A DNA stretch of 64,000 nucleotides from Archangium gephyra (GTDB lineage: Bacteria; Myxococcota; Myxococcia; Myxococcales; Myxococcaceae), in NCBI RefSeq assembly GCF_001027285.1, contig NZ_CP011509.1:7526501-7590500 (forward strand). The letters are read 5' to 3'. A program made the translations under genes and the position numbers. This document shows, piece by piece, positions 10,160-17,212 of the stretch. The first letter of the stretch is position 1; each line of letters starts with the position of its first letter. Under the pieces are notes generated by a model, which was not told where the DNA came from, did not search any database, and saw only the letters and a program-made list of their open reading frames with translations.

Positions 10160-10194
10160 CCCTCACCCCGTCCCTCTCCCGGAGGGCGAGGGGA
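10160..10194. repeat. Solo copy of the DUF559-element repeat
   Basis: Plus-strand sequence beginning CCCTCACCCCGTCCCTCTCC matches the right end of the element at 5537-5580, with slight decay in the second hairpin arm (GGAGGGCGAGGGG). No nuclease gene is present here. The copy sits between the two phased GGATC arrays. Confidence 0.8.
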
Positions 10195-10203
10195 GGTTTC
10201 CGC

Positions 10204-10243
10204 GGATCAGCTCCGGATCAGCGCGGGATCACCTGGTGGATCA
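10204..10243. promoter_or_regulatory. Helically phased GGATCA array, distal set
   Basis: Four GGATCA sites (GATC at 10205, 10216, 10227 and 10239) have spacings of 11, 11 and 12 bases in the same orientation as the proximal set. The set abuts the larE stop codon. It is probably a second operator cluster for the downstream RHH gene; this is inference. Confidence 0.55.
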
Positions 10244-10247
10244 GGTT

Positions 10248-11129
10248 TCAGCTCACCACGGGCAGCGGGTGGGCATCCGCGGGCTTCTGGATGCCCGCCG
10301 CCTCGTTCATCCGTCCTGAACGGAACGGCTCGAGGTCCAACGCCACGAACTTGAACCCCAGCGCCTTCAGCGCCTTGTCCACCTCGCGCCGCAGCTCCGC
10401 CGACAGGAAGCGCTCGTACTCCTCCGCCGCCAGCTCGATGCGCGCGATCTCGTCGTGGTAGCGCACCCGGAACTGCCGGAAGCCCCGCTTGCGCAGCTCC
10501 GACTCCGCCCCGGCGATCTGGAACAGCCGCTCCCGCGTCACCGACGTGCCGTACGGAATCCGCGACGCCAGGCACGCCATCTGCGGCTTGTCCCACGTGG
10601 GCAGCCCCAGCGCGTGGCTCCACGCCCGGATCTCCTCCTTCGTCAGCCCCGCCTTCGCCAGCGGCGACTGCACCGCGTGCTCCTTCGCCGCCTGGTGCCC
10701 CGGCCGGTGATCCTTGAAGTCGTCCGCGTTGAAGCCGTCCAGCACCACCTCCAGCCCCAGCTCCTTCCGCTTCGCCTCGCAGATGTCGTACAGCTCCGTC
10801 TTGCAGAAGTAGCAGCGGTTGGTCGGGTTGGCCGCGTAGCTCGGGTTGGCCAGCTCGTCGCTCGACAGCACCACGTGCTTCGCCCCCAGCTTCGCCGCCA
10901 GCTCCCGCGCCTCCCGCTCCTCCTCCGGCGCCACCGAGGCCGACAGCGCCGTCAGCGCCAGCGCCCGCTCCCCCAGCTCCTCCACCGCGATCTTCAGCAC
11001 GAAGGTGGAGTCCACCCCTCCCGAGAACGCCACCAGCGCCGAACCGTGCGCGCGCAACGCCGCACGCATCGCGTCCAGCTTGGGGCGGGAGGAGTCACAC
11101 AGGGCCTGGATGCGCTCGGGGGTCAGCAT
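10248..11129 (-). CDS. larE: ATP-dependent sacrificial sulfur transferase LarE-like
   Basis: A PP-loop enzyme that adenylates a substrate carboxylate and donates sulfur; in lactate racemase maturation LarE thiolates the pyridinium cofactor. The PP-loop is visible as FSGGVDS near residue 37. The central NRCYFCKTELY and the later AARIPYG-type segment (CLASRIPYGTSVT) fit the family. In lactobacilli one Cys is sacrificed; the Cys in NRCYFCK is a candidate here, unproven. No larA, larB or larC gene is present, so the substrate may differ. ATG 11129 is preceded by AGAGGTG. Length (293) is slightly above the usual 270-280. Confidence 0.85.
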   Translation of the reverse strand: MLTPERIQALCDSSRPKLDAMRAALRAHGSALVAFSGGVDSTFVLKIAVEELGERALALTALSASVAPEEEREARELAAKLGAKHVVLSSDELANPSYAANPTNRCYFCKTELYDICEAKRKELGLEVVLDGFNADDFKDHRPGHQAAKEHAVQSPLAKAGLTKEEIRAWSHALGLPTWDKPQMACLASRIPYGTSVTRERLFQIAGAESELRKRGFRQFRVRYHDEIARIELAAEEYERFLSAELRREVDKALKALGFKFVALDLEPFRSGRMNEAAGIQKPADAHPLPVVS

Positions 11130-11152
11130 GGGGGCACCTCTATAAACGAAGA

Positions 11153-11182
11153 ACCCCCGGGTTGCCCGTGCAACCTGGGGGT
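11153..11182 (-). terminator. Hairpin terminator after cysC
   Basis: A strong near-perfect hairpin (ACCCCC-GGTTGC paired with GCAACC-GGGGGT) lies between cysC and larE, followed on the minus strand by TTCTTC. It probably ends the cysC transcript, so larE would need its own promoter. Confidence 0.65.
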
Positions 11183-11241
11183 CCTCGAAGCTCTCTCGTG
11201 CCCACGCCCCTCCCTCGCCAGGAGGGGGGTGGACCGCCCGG

Positions 11242-12027
11242 CTAGCGGGCCTTGCGCTTGGGAGCCGACGCCTTCTTGGCCGCCGGCTTCGCCACCCGGG
11301 CCGCCCGGGCCGCCGGACGCGCCTTGGCGCCCTTGCCCGCCGCGGGAGCCGCCGCCGCCTTGGCCGCGGGAGCCGCCGCCTTGGCCGCCGGCGCCGCCTT
11401 CCCCGACTTCGGGGCCGACGACACGCGCGTGATCTCCGTCTTCGTCGGCGGCTGCGCCTTCATCTTCTTGCCCGTGATGATCTTCAGCTCCTCGACCGTC
11501 ACGTAGCCGAGGTCCAGCAGCGACTGGAAGATCTTCCCCGCGCCGTCCTCCACGCTCTCCACGTCCGAGTGGATCACCACCTCGGCCGAGGCCGGCGGCT
11601 CATACGGCTCGGTGATGCCGATGAAGTTGGGGATCTCCCCACTCAGCGCCTTCTTGTAACGGCCCGTGCTGTCGCGCTCGATCAGCTTCTCGGTCGGGCA
11701 GTCCACGTACACTTCGATGTAACGGCCAATCGTCCGGCGGTTGTCCTCGCGCCCCGCCTTGTACGGGCTCACGCTGGGAACCAGCACCGCCACGTTGTTG
11801 CGGGTGAGCAGCCCGGCCACATACCCCAGCCGGCGGACGATGGTGTTGCGCTCGTCCTTGCTGTCTCCCAGTCCCTGCCAGAGATCGTCCCGGAGATCAT
11901 TCTCATCGAGAATCTCCACGTTGCGATCCACCTGCCTGAGCCGGGCCGCGATGTAGGCAGCCATCGTACTCTTGCCGGTCCCGGACATGCCGGTCAGCCA
12001 AACGGTAAAACCAGTCGTCTGCGCCAT
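11242..12027 (-). CDS. cysC: Adenylylsulfate kinase with a basic Ala/Lys/Pro tail
   Basis: Phosphorylates adenylylsulfate (APS) to PAPS with ATP. The P-loop is GMSGTGKST near residue 15, and the APS-binding sequences DENDLRDDL and VPSVSPYKAGRED are in normal positions. The kinase fold ends near residue 190. It is followed by about 65 residues made almost entirely of Ala, Lys, Pro and Arg (for example PAAKAAAPAAKAAAAPAAGK), which resemble histone H1-type tails and are not part of normal CysC. ATG 12027 is preferred to a TTG at 12039. No sulfate adenylyltransferase subunit is adjacent. A good vegetative promoter lies 80-110 bases upstream. Confidence 0.88.
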   Translation of the reverse strand: MAQTTGFTVWLTGMSGTGKSTMAAYIAARLRQVDRNVEILDENDLRDDLWQGLGDSKDERNTIVRRLGYVAGLLTRNNVAVLVPSVSPYKAGREDNRRTIGRYIEVYVDCPTEKLIERDSTGRYKKALSGEIPNFIGITEPYEPPASAEVVIHSDVESVEDGAGKIFQSLLDLGYVTVEELKIITGKKMKAQPPTKTEITRVSSAPKSGKAAPAAKAAAPAAKAAAAPAAGKGAKARPAARAARVAKPAAKKASAPKRKAR

Positions 12028-12106
12028 AACGGGTCCCAAACTCCCTGCGCCTCCAGGAGGTTACATCCGTGCCCCCCAAGAGCGCGGCAGATCAAAAGTC
12101 GGGGGC

Positions 12107-12136
12107 GTTATAGACGAAGATCCAGGCGTTTGACAA
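12107..12136 (-). promoter_or_regulatory. Sigma-70 type promoter of cysC
   Basis: On the minus strand TTGTCA (12131-12136) and TATAAC (12107-12112) are separated by 18 bases, one mismatch each from consensus. Predicted transcription start is near 12100, giving a leader of about 73 bases before the cysC ATG. Confidence 0.65.
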
Positions 12137-12190
12137 TTCGCACCCACCTTTCCGCAGGTAGGGGGGGCAGACAGCCAAGTGCCCGCCTTC

Positions 12191-12679
12191 TCAAGGGATT
12201 TCCAAGGGTTGATCCGTCTCGGAGTCAAGTAAAAGCTGACGGCCCTGAAAAAATCCGCACTCCCACCAGAAAATTTTCACAGTCCTGACGGACCCGGAGT
12301 GGATAGAGATCACGAGGTAGGAAACGCCGGGCAGCAGGGGCTGCCCGTCCGGGGCGGCCTGGCGTTGATCTTCGTGGGAGAATTCCGCACCGCTGTCCAC
12401 ATGGGAGTGGAACACACAGGCCACGTGCTCGCCCCGAGCCTCCGCCTCCATCAGGACGCCGAGCCACTCGCGGGGCTCGAAGGCGTAGGCAGTCCGGGAG
12501 GTGCGAGGAGAACGCACAGGATCCTGGGCGTGGAGCTCGTCCTGGGCGTTGCGCAGGGGGCGAACCCGCCAGGGCCCCGACTCCCCGGCCCGTAGCAGCA
12601 CCCCACACCCCTCCCGCGGGTAGCAGGACTCCAGGTGTCGGATGATGTCCGACAGATCTTCCGGCAGCGCGGGGCTCAC
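12191..12679 (-). CDS. JAMM/MPN-family metalloprotease of a sulfur-carrier operon
   Basis: A zinc isopeptidase-type enzyme of 162 residues. The full JAMM signature is present: Glu23 in REGCGVL and HSHVDSGAEFSHED, giving His91, His93, Ser101 and Asp104 with the canonical spacing. Bacterial relatives such as Mec of Mycobacterium tuberculosis cut an amino acid or adduct from the C-terminal Gly-Gly of a small ubiquitin-fold sulfur carrier. It is the last gene of a five-gene minus-strand operon, nine bases after the degenerate E1 gene, and the carrier itself is two genes upstream. Its substrate is therefore probably that carrier or its product. Confidence 0.85.
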   Translation of the reverse strand: MSPALPEDLSDIIRHLESCYPREGCGVLLRAGESGPWRVRPLRNAQDELHAQDPVRSPRTSRTAYAFEPREWLGVLMEAEARGEHVACVFHSHVDSGAEFSHEDQRQAAPDGQPLLPGVSYLVISIHSGSVRTVKIFWWECGFFQGRQLLLDSETDQPLEIP

Positions 12680-12688
12680 GCGGGCGCC

Positions 12689-13300
12689 TCAGCCACACCG
12701 GCCGCAGCGCCGCACCGGCAGGTCCGTCAGCACGCCCGGTGCCTCCCATCCTCGGGCTCCCAGCCCCGGCTCCATCCCGAGCAACAGCCGCTGGAGGATC
12801 AGCGCGCCCAAAGCGCCCAGCCCCACCCCGAGCGCCCCCGAGGGCGGAGCGCCCCACCCGGCCGTGGTGGCCTCGAAGCACCCGGGACACCCCGTGGCGC
12901 CCCGGAAGACGGCCACGCCCCGCGTCCCGTCGCCGCCCAACGCCACCCAGGGGCCCTCGCCGTCCCACGCCGCGGGCAGCTCCGCCAGCCGCCCCGTCCC
13001 GCGTGCGGACAGCGCGTCCGCGTTCACGTCCGGCAGCACCCGCGCGAGCACCTCCGCGCCCGGCCGGCCCACCTCCTCCGCCCGCACGAGGAAGCCCTCG
13101 GCACCGGGGACCAGGGGCTCGGGGCCTGACTCCACCGCCGTACCTCCGGCCGCCACGTACGCCGCGGCCGTGAGGCCCGCGGTCCCCGCCGCCTTCAGCC
13201 GCACGCCTCCCGCCAGCAGCTTCTCCTGCCCCCGCCCTCCCACCTCGCGCAGGAGGATCTGCCTCGAGTAGCGGAGGATCTGCTCCTCGCGCAGCGCCAT
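12689..13300 (-). CDS. Degenerate E1-like (ThiF/MoeB family) protein retaining the arginine finger
   Basis: A 203-residue ThiF/MoeB-family relative that has lost its own chemistry. It keeps the N-terminal motif LRYSRQILL, in which Arg13 corresponds to the arginine finger that MoeB inserts into the active site of the partner subunit. It also keeps the two zinc CxxC pairs (138-141 and 199-202). The nucleotide loop GxGGLG is replaced by AGTAGL, the acidic and Lys substrate residues are missing, and the catalytic Cys position reads APPSGALG. It is probably a pseudo-enzyme that dimerises with the full E1 two genes upstream; this is inference. It sits four bases after the carrier gene. Confidence 0.72.
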   Translation of the reverse strand: MALREEQILRYSRQILLREVGGRGQEKLLAGGVRLKAAGTAGLTAAAYVAAGGTAVESGPEPLVPGAEGFLVRAEEVGRPGAEVLARVLPDVNADALSARGTGRLAELPAAWDGEGPWVALGGDGTRGVAVFRGATGCPGCFEATTAGWGAPPSGALGVGLGALGALILQRLLLGMEPGLGARGWEAPGVLTDLPVRRCGRCG

Positions 13301-13304
13301 CGCC

Positions 13305-13577
13305 CTACCCTCCCGCGATGGCCGGGATGAGGGTGATGCGATCCCCCTCCGCCACCGGCGTGGACAGCTCCTGCAGGAAGCGGATGTCCTCGTCGTTGAG
13401 GAACACGTTCACGTAGCGCCGCACCGCGCCCTTGTCGTCGAACACCCGCGCGCCCATCCCCGGATGCGCCTTCTCCAGGTTGTTCAGCACCTCGCCCACC
13501 GTGGCGCCCGCGACGCGCACCTCGCCCTTGTTGCCCGTGAGGCTCCGCATCGTGGTGGGAATCCGAATCGTGGCCAT
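13305..13577 (-). CDS. ThiS/MoaD-type sulfur carrier protein
   Basis: A 90-residue beta-grasp protein ending in the diagnostic Gly-Gly (PAIAGG). The C-terminus is expected to be adenylated by the operon's E1 and turned into a thiocarboxylate that donates sulfur. Family features are the N-terminal strand MATIRIPTTMRSLT, VGEVLNNLEKAHPGM, and FLNDEDIRFLQ before the final VAEGDRITLIPA. It resembles the CysO/MoaD branch more than ThiS in length. It lies three bases after the TusA gene and four before the degenerate E1. No molybdopterin or thiazole genes are nearby, so a cofactor role is not indicated. Confidence 0.88.
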   Translation of the reverse strand: MATIRIPTTMRSLTGNKGEVRVAGATVGEVLNNLEKAHPGMGARVFDDKGAVRRYVNVFLNDEDIRFLQELSTPVAEGDRITLIPAIAGG

Positions 13578-13580
13578 CTC

Positions 13581-13823
13581 TCAGGCTCCTCCCTGCTTGC
13601 GCAGCAGCAGGCGGTGGGTTCCATCGCCCCGAGGCTCCAGCACGAGCACCTCGTGGCCCTCCTCGCGCGCGTTGCGCGGGACATTCTTCAGAGGCTCGTC
13701 TCCCCGCAGCACCACCTCCAGCACCGCGCCATCATCGAGCGCCTCCAGTGCCAGCTTGGTGCGCACGTAGGTCATCGGACAGACCTCGCGGGTGATGTCC
13801 AGCGTCCGGGTCACCTCGTGCAT
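13581..13823 (-). CDS. TusA-family sulfur relay protein
   Basis: An 80-residue SirA/TusA-type persulfide carrier. The reactive Cys15 lies in the family motif REVCPMTYVRTKLALEAL, followed by LEVVLRGDEPLKNVPRNA. These proteins pass sulfur between desulfurases and acceptors. ATG 13823 is chosen because GGAG lies eight bases upstream and because the conserved fold begins immediately; longer open readings upstream are the shadow of the E1 gene. The start overlaps the E1 stop by 13 bases, which suggests translational coupling. It probably supplies sulfur to the adenylated carrier. Confidence 0.88.
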   Translation of the reverse strand: MHEVTRTLDITREVCPMTYVRTKLALEALDDGAVLEVVLRGDEPLKNVPRNAREEGHEVLVLEPRGDGTHRLLLRKQGGA

Positions 13824-14647
13824 CGGGCAATCTCCTCGGTGAAGACGGGCGGGCGCGGACGGGCGCAGCCCTCGCAATCGGGAGCTCGGCGCACGCGCAC
13901 CTGGCGGCCCCGCAGCGTGGCGCCATCGAGGACGTGCAGGGTGGCCGTTCCATCCGCCACCGGAGCCGCTCCCGTCAGCCGCTCCAGGAGCAGCAGGGCC
14001 TGCAACGCCCCCACCAGCCCCGCCATCGAGCCGAGCACCCCCGCCTGGGCGCACGTGGGCACCGCCTCCGGCGAAGGGGGCTCCTCATAGAGGCAGCGCA
14101 GGCACGGCCCGCCGGGCTCCACGCGCATCGCCTGCCCCTGCATCCGCAGCACCCCGCCGTAGACGAGCGGCACGCCCGCGGCCACCGCCACGTCCGACAG
14201 GAAGAGCTTCGTGGCCGTGCCGTCGGTGGCATCCACCACCGCGTCATGGGCCCGGAACAGGGAGGCGGCATTGCGCTCGTCCACCCGCTCGGCGAGCGGC
14301 TCCACGCGCAGGGCCGGGAAGGCGCACCTCAACCCCTCCGCCGCCGACTCCACCTTGGGCCGGCCCACGTCCGACGTGCGGTGCCACAGCTGCCGGTGGA
14401 GGTTCGTCACGTCCACCCGGTCCGGGTCCACCAGCGTCAGGTGCCCCACCCCCGCACGCGCGAGCGCCAGCGAGGCCGGACAGCCCAATCCGCCCGCGCC
14501 CACCACCAGCACCCGTGCCGAAGCCACTCGTTCCACGCGCGCGACCCTCGCCGAGCCCCTGTCCGCCGTCAACCCCGACGGCGAAAAGCCGCCCCGCCCG
14601 CCCCCGAACGAATATCTTCCCGCCCCGCTCCGTCGCCACCCAGACAT
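13811..14647 (-). CDS. E1-like sulfur-carrier adenylyltransferase (MoeB/ThiF family) lacking the usual N-terminus
   Basis: Activates the carrier C-terminus as an acyl adenylate. The catalytic core is intact: ARVLVVGAGGLG (nucleotide loop), NLHRQ, the GRPK Lys, VVDATDGTATK, the Cys in TCAQAGVLG, and the zinc pairs CLRC and CEGC. The usual N-terminal RYxRQ arginine-finger segment is missing; the 50 residues before the Rossmann loop are Gly/Arg-rich and unlike the family. The start is uncertain: ATG 14647 is given, but GTG 14536 (with GAGGGT upstream) would place it directly before the core and leave more room for promoters. This is the first gene of the five-gene operon and diverges from a lipoprotein gene. 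Confidence 0.82.
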   Translation of the reverse strand: MSGWRRSGAGRYSFGGGRGGFSPSGLTADRGSARVARVERVASARVLVVGAGGLGCPASLALARAGVGHLTLVDPDRVDVTNLHRQLWHRTSDVGRPKVESAAEGLRCAFPALRVEPLAERVDERNAASLFRAHDAVVDATDGTATKLFLSDVAVAAGVPLVYGGVLRMQGQAMRVEPGGPCLRCLYEEPPSPEAVPTCAQAGVLGSMAGLVGALQALLLLERLTGAAPVADGTATLHVLDGATLRGRQVRVRRAPDCEGCARPRPPVFTEEIARCTR

Positions 14648-14663
14648 GTGCACCCGTCGCGGA

Positions 14664-14692
14664 GCACCCTCACCCCGCCTTTCCCCAGAGGA
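14664..14692. repeat. Possible decayed copy of the DUF559-element repeat
   Basis: The stretch CACCCTCACCCCGCCTTTCC follows the first half of the repeat family with two or three changes, but the hairpin arm has decayed to CCCAGAGGAC. It lies just before the lipoprotein start at 14696. Identity is tentative. Confidence 0.35.
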
Positions 14693-14695
14693 CCC

Positions 14696-15079
14696 ATGAG
14701 ACACGCGCTCGCCCTCCTCGCCGTCGCCCTGCTCGCCACCGGCTGCCCCAAGAAGACCGGGGAGAACCAACCGGCCGACAACCCCGCCGTCAATGATGCC
14801 GGACAGAACGCCGGACAGACCGGCTCGACCGGGGCCTCCCTCACCGCTGACGCCGGCCCCAAGGGCCAGGGGGGCACCCAGGCCACCGTGGAGGCCTGCG
14901 TGGACCGCTGGCTCCAGGAGCACAAGCTGGACCGCTACGGCAACGCCGAGGGCACCATGTACGCGGGCGGCACCCCGCTCTTCAACGAGGCCACCGGCGA
15001 GTCCCGGGACCGGCTCGAGTACGTCTTCGAGCGCCAGCCCGAGGCCCGCAAGGCCTGCGCCACCCCGAGCGCCCAGTAG
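14696..15079 (+). CDS. Small lipoprotein of unknown function
   Basis: A 127-residue lipoprotein. The signal MRHALALLAVALLATGC has lipobox LATGC with Cys17, followed by Pro-Lys-Lys. A flexible, Gly/Asn/Thr-rich stretch to about residue 60 leads to a small folded domain (TVEACVDRWLQEHKLDRYGN ... FERQPEARKACATP) with two Cys that may pair. No family was recognised. It diverges from the sulfur-carrier operon and precedes the two-component pair by about 90 bases, but nothing links it to either. The residue after the acylated Cys is Pro, so the Asp-based inner-membrane retention rule does not apply; outer-membrane placement is likely. Confidence 0.8.
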   Translation: MRHALALLAVALLATGCPKKTGENQPADNPAVNDAGQNAGQTGSTGASLTADAGPKGQGGTQATVEACVDRWLQEHKLDRYGNAEGTMYAGGTPLFNEATGESRDRLEYVFERQPEARKACATPSAQ

Positions 15080-15170
15080 TCCCCGCCGCCTCCCGGCACC
15101 AGGGGGGCAGGCGTCGTCTGGAGTGGTGGTATTCCCGAAAACCCGGCAGGTCCCTTAAGCTGCCGGCCCG

Positions 15171-16451
15171 ATGGAACCCGCTCTCGCGCTCGAAGAAGAC
15201 AATCCCGACTCGCACCGGCGTGCTCGCGTGCGCGCGGTGCTCGAGCGGCGCAAGCTCACCAACAGCATCTCCACCGAGCAGGCCGCCGCCTCCTGGGAGC
15301 AGGATCGTTTCGTGGCCCGGGCCCGCGCCCTCTTCTACGCGCGGCTCTGCTTCCTCACCCTGGGCCTGGCCATCCTCGCCGTGCCCGCATGGTCCTCCTA
15401 CTTCGGCTTCCAGGGCAACTTCGCCTTCGCCGGCTACTTCGCCATGCTGCTCTACAGCGTCGCGAACTTCACGGTCATCGACCACCCCAAGGCCGGCCGG
15501 TGGGTGACGTACATCACCCTGTGCTTCGACCTGCTCATCGTCGTGGTGCTCATCAACAAGCCCCAGGTCGGTGGCGGTCTGCAGAGCCCCCTGCTCGGCA
15601 CGCAGCTGCTCTTCACCACCCTCTTCGCCATCCTCTTCCCCAAGCCGATGGCGATCCTCCCCTCCATGCTGGCGCTGCCCATCACCGCCCGGCTGGATCT
15701 GCTCCTCAACCGCGAGGTCACCGCCGTCGAGGTCCTCACCCTCCTGTGGTACTCGGCGCTCAACTTCACCATCGTCTACGTGCTCGTGTACCTCAGCGAG
15801 CGCGAGGCCGCTTCCCACCGCGAGGTGGTGGAGCTCCAGGGCGATCTCAAGGAGCTGGCCGTGGTGGAGGAGCGCAGCCGCCTGGCCCGGGAGATCCACG
15901 ACGGCCTGGGCGCCTCGCTCTCCTCGATGATCATCCAGTCCGAGTTCATCCTCGGGCTGGCCAAGGACGACTCCCTTCGCTCGGAGATCCAGGAGCTCAA
16001 GGCCACCGCCGAGGAGTCCATCGAGGAGCTGCGCCGCAACCTGCAGATGATGCGCGAGGACTTCGAGCTGACCCAGGGGCTCGAGGACTACGTGAAGACG
16101 TTCGGCGACCGCACCCAGGTGGACCTGCGCTTCGAGCGCACCGGACTGCCACGCAAGTTGTCCCCGGATGCCCAGCTCGCCCTCTTCCGCATCCTCCAGG
16201 AGTGCCTCTCCAACGCCGTCAAGCACGCCCAGCCCAAGCAGGTACAGGTGAAGCTCGACTACGACCTGGAGCGCGTGCACCTCTTCGTCCGCGACGACGG
16301 CAAGGGCTTCGATCCCAAGCAGACGCCTCGCGGGCACTACGGCCTGCTCAACATGCGCGAGCGGGCCATGAAGCTCGGCGCTACCCTCATCGTGGACTCG
16401 GCGCCCGGTAACGGCACCCGCGTATCCTTCTCCCTCCCCACCAGCCCATGA
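15171..16451 (+). CDS. Membrane sensor histidine kinase, NarL/DegS (HisKA_3) type
   Basis: A 426-residue sensor kinase. Five or six hydrophobic segments span residues 55-208, without a large periplasmic sensor domain, so a membrane or redox signal is plausible. The HisKA_3 box ERSRLAREIHDGLGASL places the phospho-acceptor at His243. The ATPase domain has the N box ILQECLSNAVKHA, the G1 box DDGKGFD and GHYGLLNMRERA. Its stop overlaps the start of the response regulator as ATGA, so the two are translationally coupled and form a cognate pair. The signal and targets are unknown. Confidence 0.9.
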   Translation: MEPALALEEDNPDSHRRARVRAVLERRKLTNSISTEQAAASWEQDRFVARARALFYARLCFLTLGLAILAVPAWSSYFGFQGNFAFAGYFAMLLYSVANFTVIDHPKAGRWVTYITLCFDLLIVVVLINKPQVGGGLQSPLLGTQLLFTTLFAILFPKPMAILPSMLALPITARLDLLLNREVTAVEVLTLLWYSALNFTIVYVLVYLSEREAASHREVVELQGDLKELAVVEERSRLAREIHDGLGASLSSMIIQSEFILGLAKDDSLRSEIQELKATAEESIEELRRNLQMMREDFELTQGLEDYVKTFGDRTQVDLRFERTGLPRKLSPDAQLALFRILQECLSNAVKHAQPKQVQVKLDYDLERVHLFVRDDGKGFDPKQTPRGHYGLLNMRERAMKLGATLIVDSAPGNGTRVSFSLPTSP

Positions 16452-17188
16452 CCGAAGCGATCGCGCCCTCCCCCATCCGCGTCTTCGTCGTCGAGGATCA
16501 GACGAAGATCCTCAAGAACCAGCTCCGCCTGCTCGAGAGCAACCAGGACATCACCATCGTGGGCACCGCGCTGTCCGGCGAGGCCGCGCTCGAGGAGGTG
16601 CCCCGCGTCACCCCGGACGTCCTCCTGCTGGACCTGGGCCTGCCGCGCATGAGCGGCATCGACGTCACCCGCGAGGTCAAGGCGCGGTGGCCCCAGGTGG
16701 AGATCCTCATCTTCACCATCTTCGACGAGGAGGACAAAGTCCTCGAGGCGGTGAAGGCCGGCGCCTCGGGCTACCTGCTCAAGGGCACGCCCGCGGACAA
16801 GATCATCGAGGCCATCAAGGAAGTGCGCGCCGGTGGCACCGTCATCCAGCCCAGCCTCGCGCGCCGGCTGCTGCGCCACTTCCGCGTGGAGCCGGATTCC
16901 AGCCCCGTGCCCACCGAGCCCGTGGCCTCGCCACCCGCTCCCGCCGCGCCCGAGACGCCCGCCGCCTCCGAGGCCAGCGAGCCCCTGCTCAAGCCGCTGT
17001 CCAACCGCGAGACGGAGCTGCTCCAGCTCATCGCCAAGGGCGTGTCCAACAGCGAGGCGGCCCGGCTGCTCAACCTCTCCAAGGCCACCATCCGCACCCA
17101 CCTCGAGCACATCTACCGCAAGCTCGAGGTCACCAACCGCGTGGAGGCCGTCACCGAGGGCATCCGCAAGGGGCTCATCTCGGTGTGA
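16448..17188 (+). CDS. NarL/LuxR-type response regulator
   Basis: A 246-residue DNA-binding response regulator paired with the preceding kinase. The receiver domain carries the acidic pair in VVEDQ, the phospho-acceptor Asp62 in LLLDLGLPRMSG, the switch Thr in IFTIFDEE and the Lys in YLLKGTPADK. A Pro/Ala-rich linker (about 155-180) joins it to a LuxR helix-turn-helix (LSNRETELLQLIAKGVSNSE ... KATIRTHLEHIYRKL). The linker is longer than in typical NarL proteins. It begins inside the kinase stop codon. The operon appears to end here, since the next gene is on the opposite strand 24 bases away. Confidence 0.92.
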   Translation: MTEAIAPSPIRVFVVEDQTKILKNQLRLLESNQDITIVGTALSGEAALEEVPRVTPDVLLLDLGLPRMSGIDVTREVKARWPQVEILIFTIFDEEDKVLEAVKAGASGYLLKGTPADKIIEAIKEVRAGGTVIQPSLARRLLRHFRVEPDSSPVPTEPVASPPAPAAPETPAASEASEPLLKPLSNRETELLQLIAKGVSNSEAARLLNLSKATIRTHLEHIYRKLEVTNRVEAVTEGIRKGLISV

Positions 17189-17212
17189 CGGGCCCGGGCA
17201 GCTCCCGGCCTC

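Noticed and set aside
9998-10243. The GATC-rich stretch as a CRISPR array or plasmid iteron set
   Set aside because: Repeats are only five or six bases, spacers are about five bases, and there is no cas or rep gene; phased operator sites explain it better.
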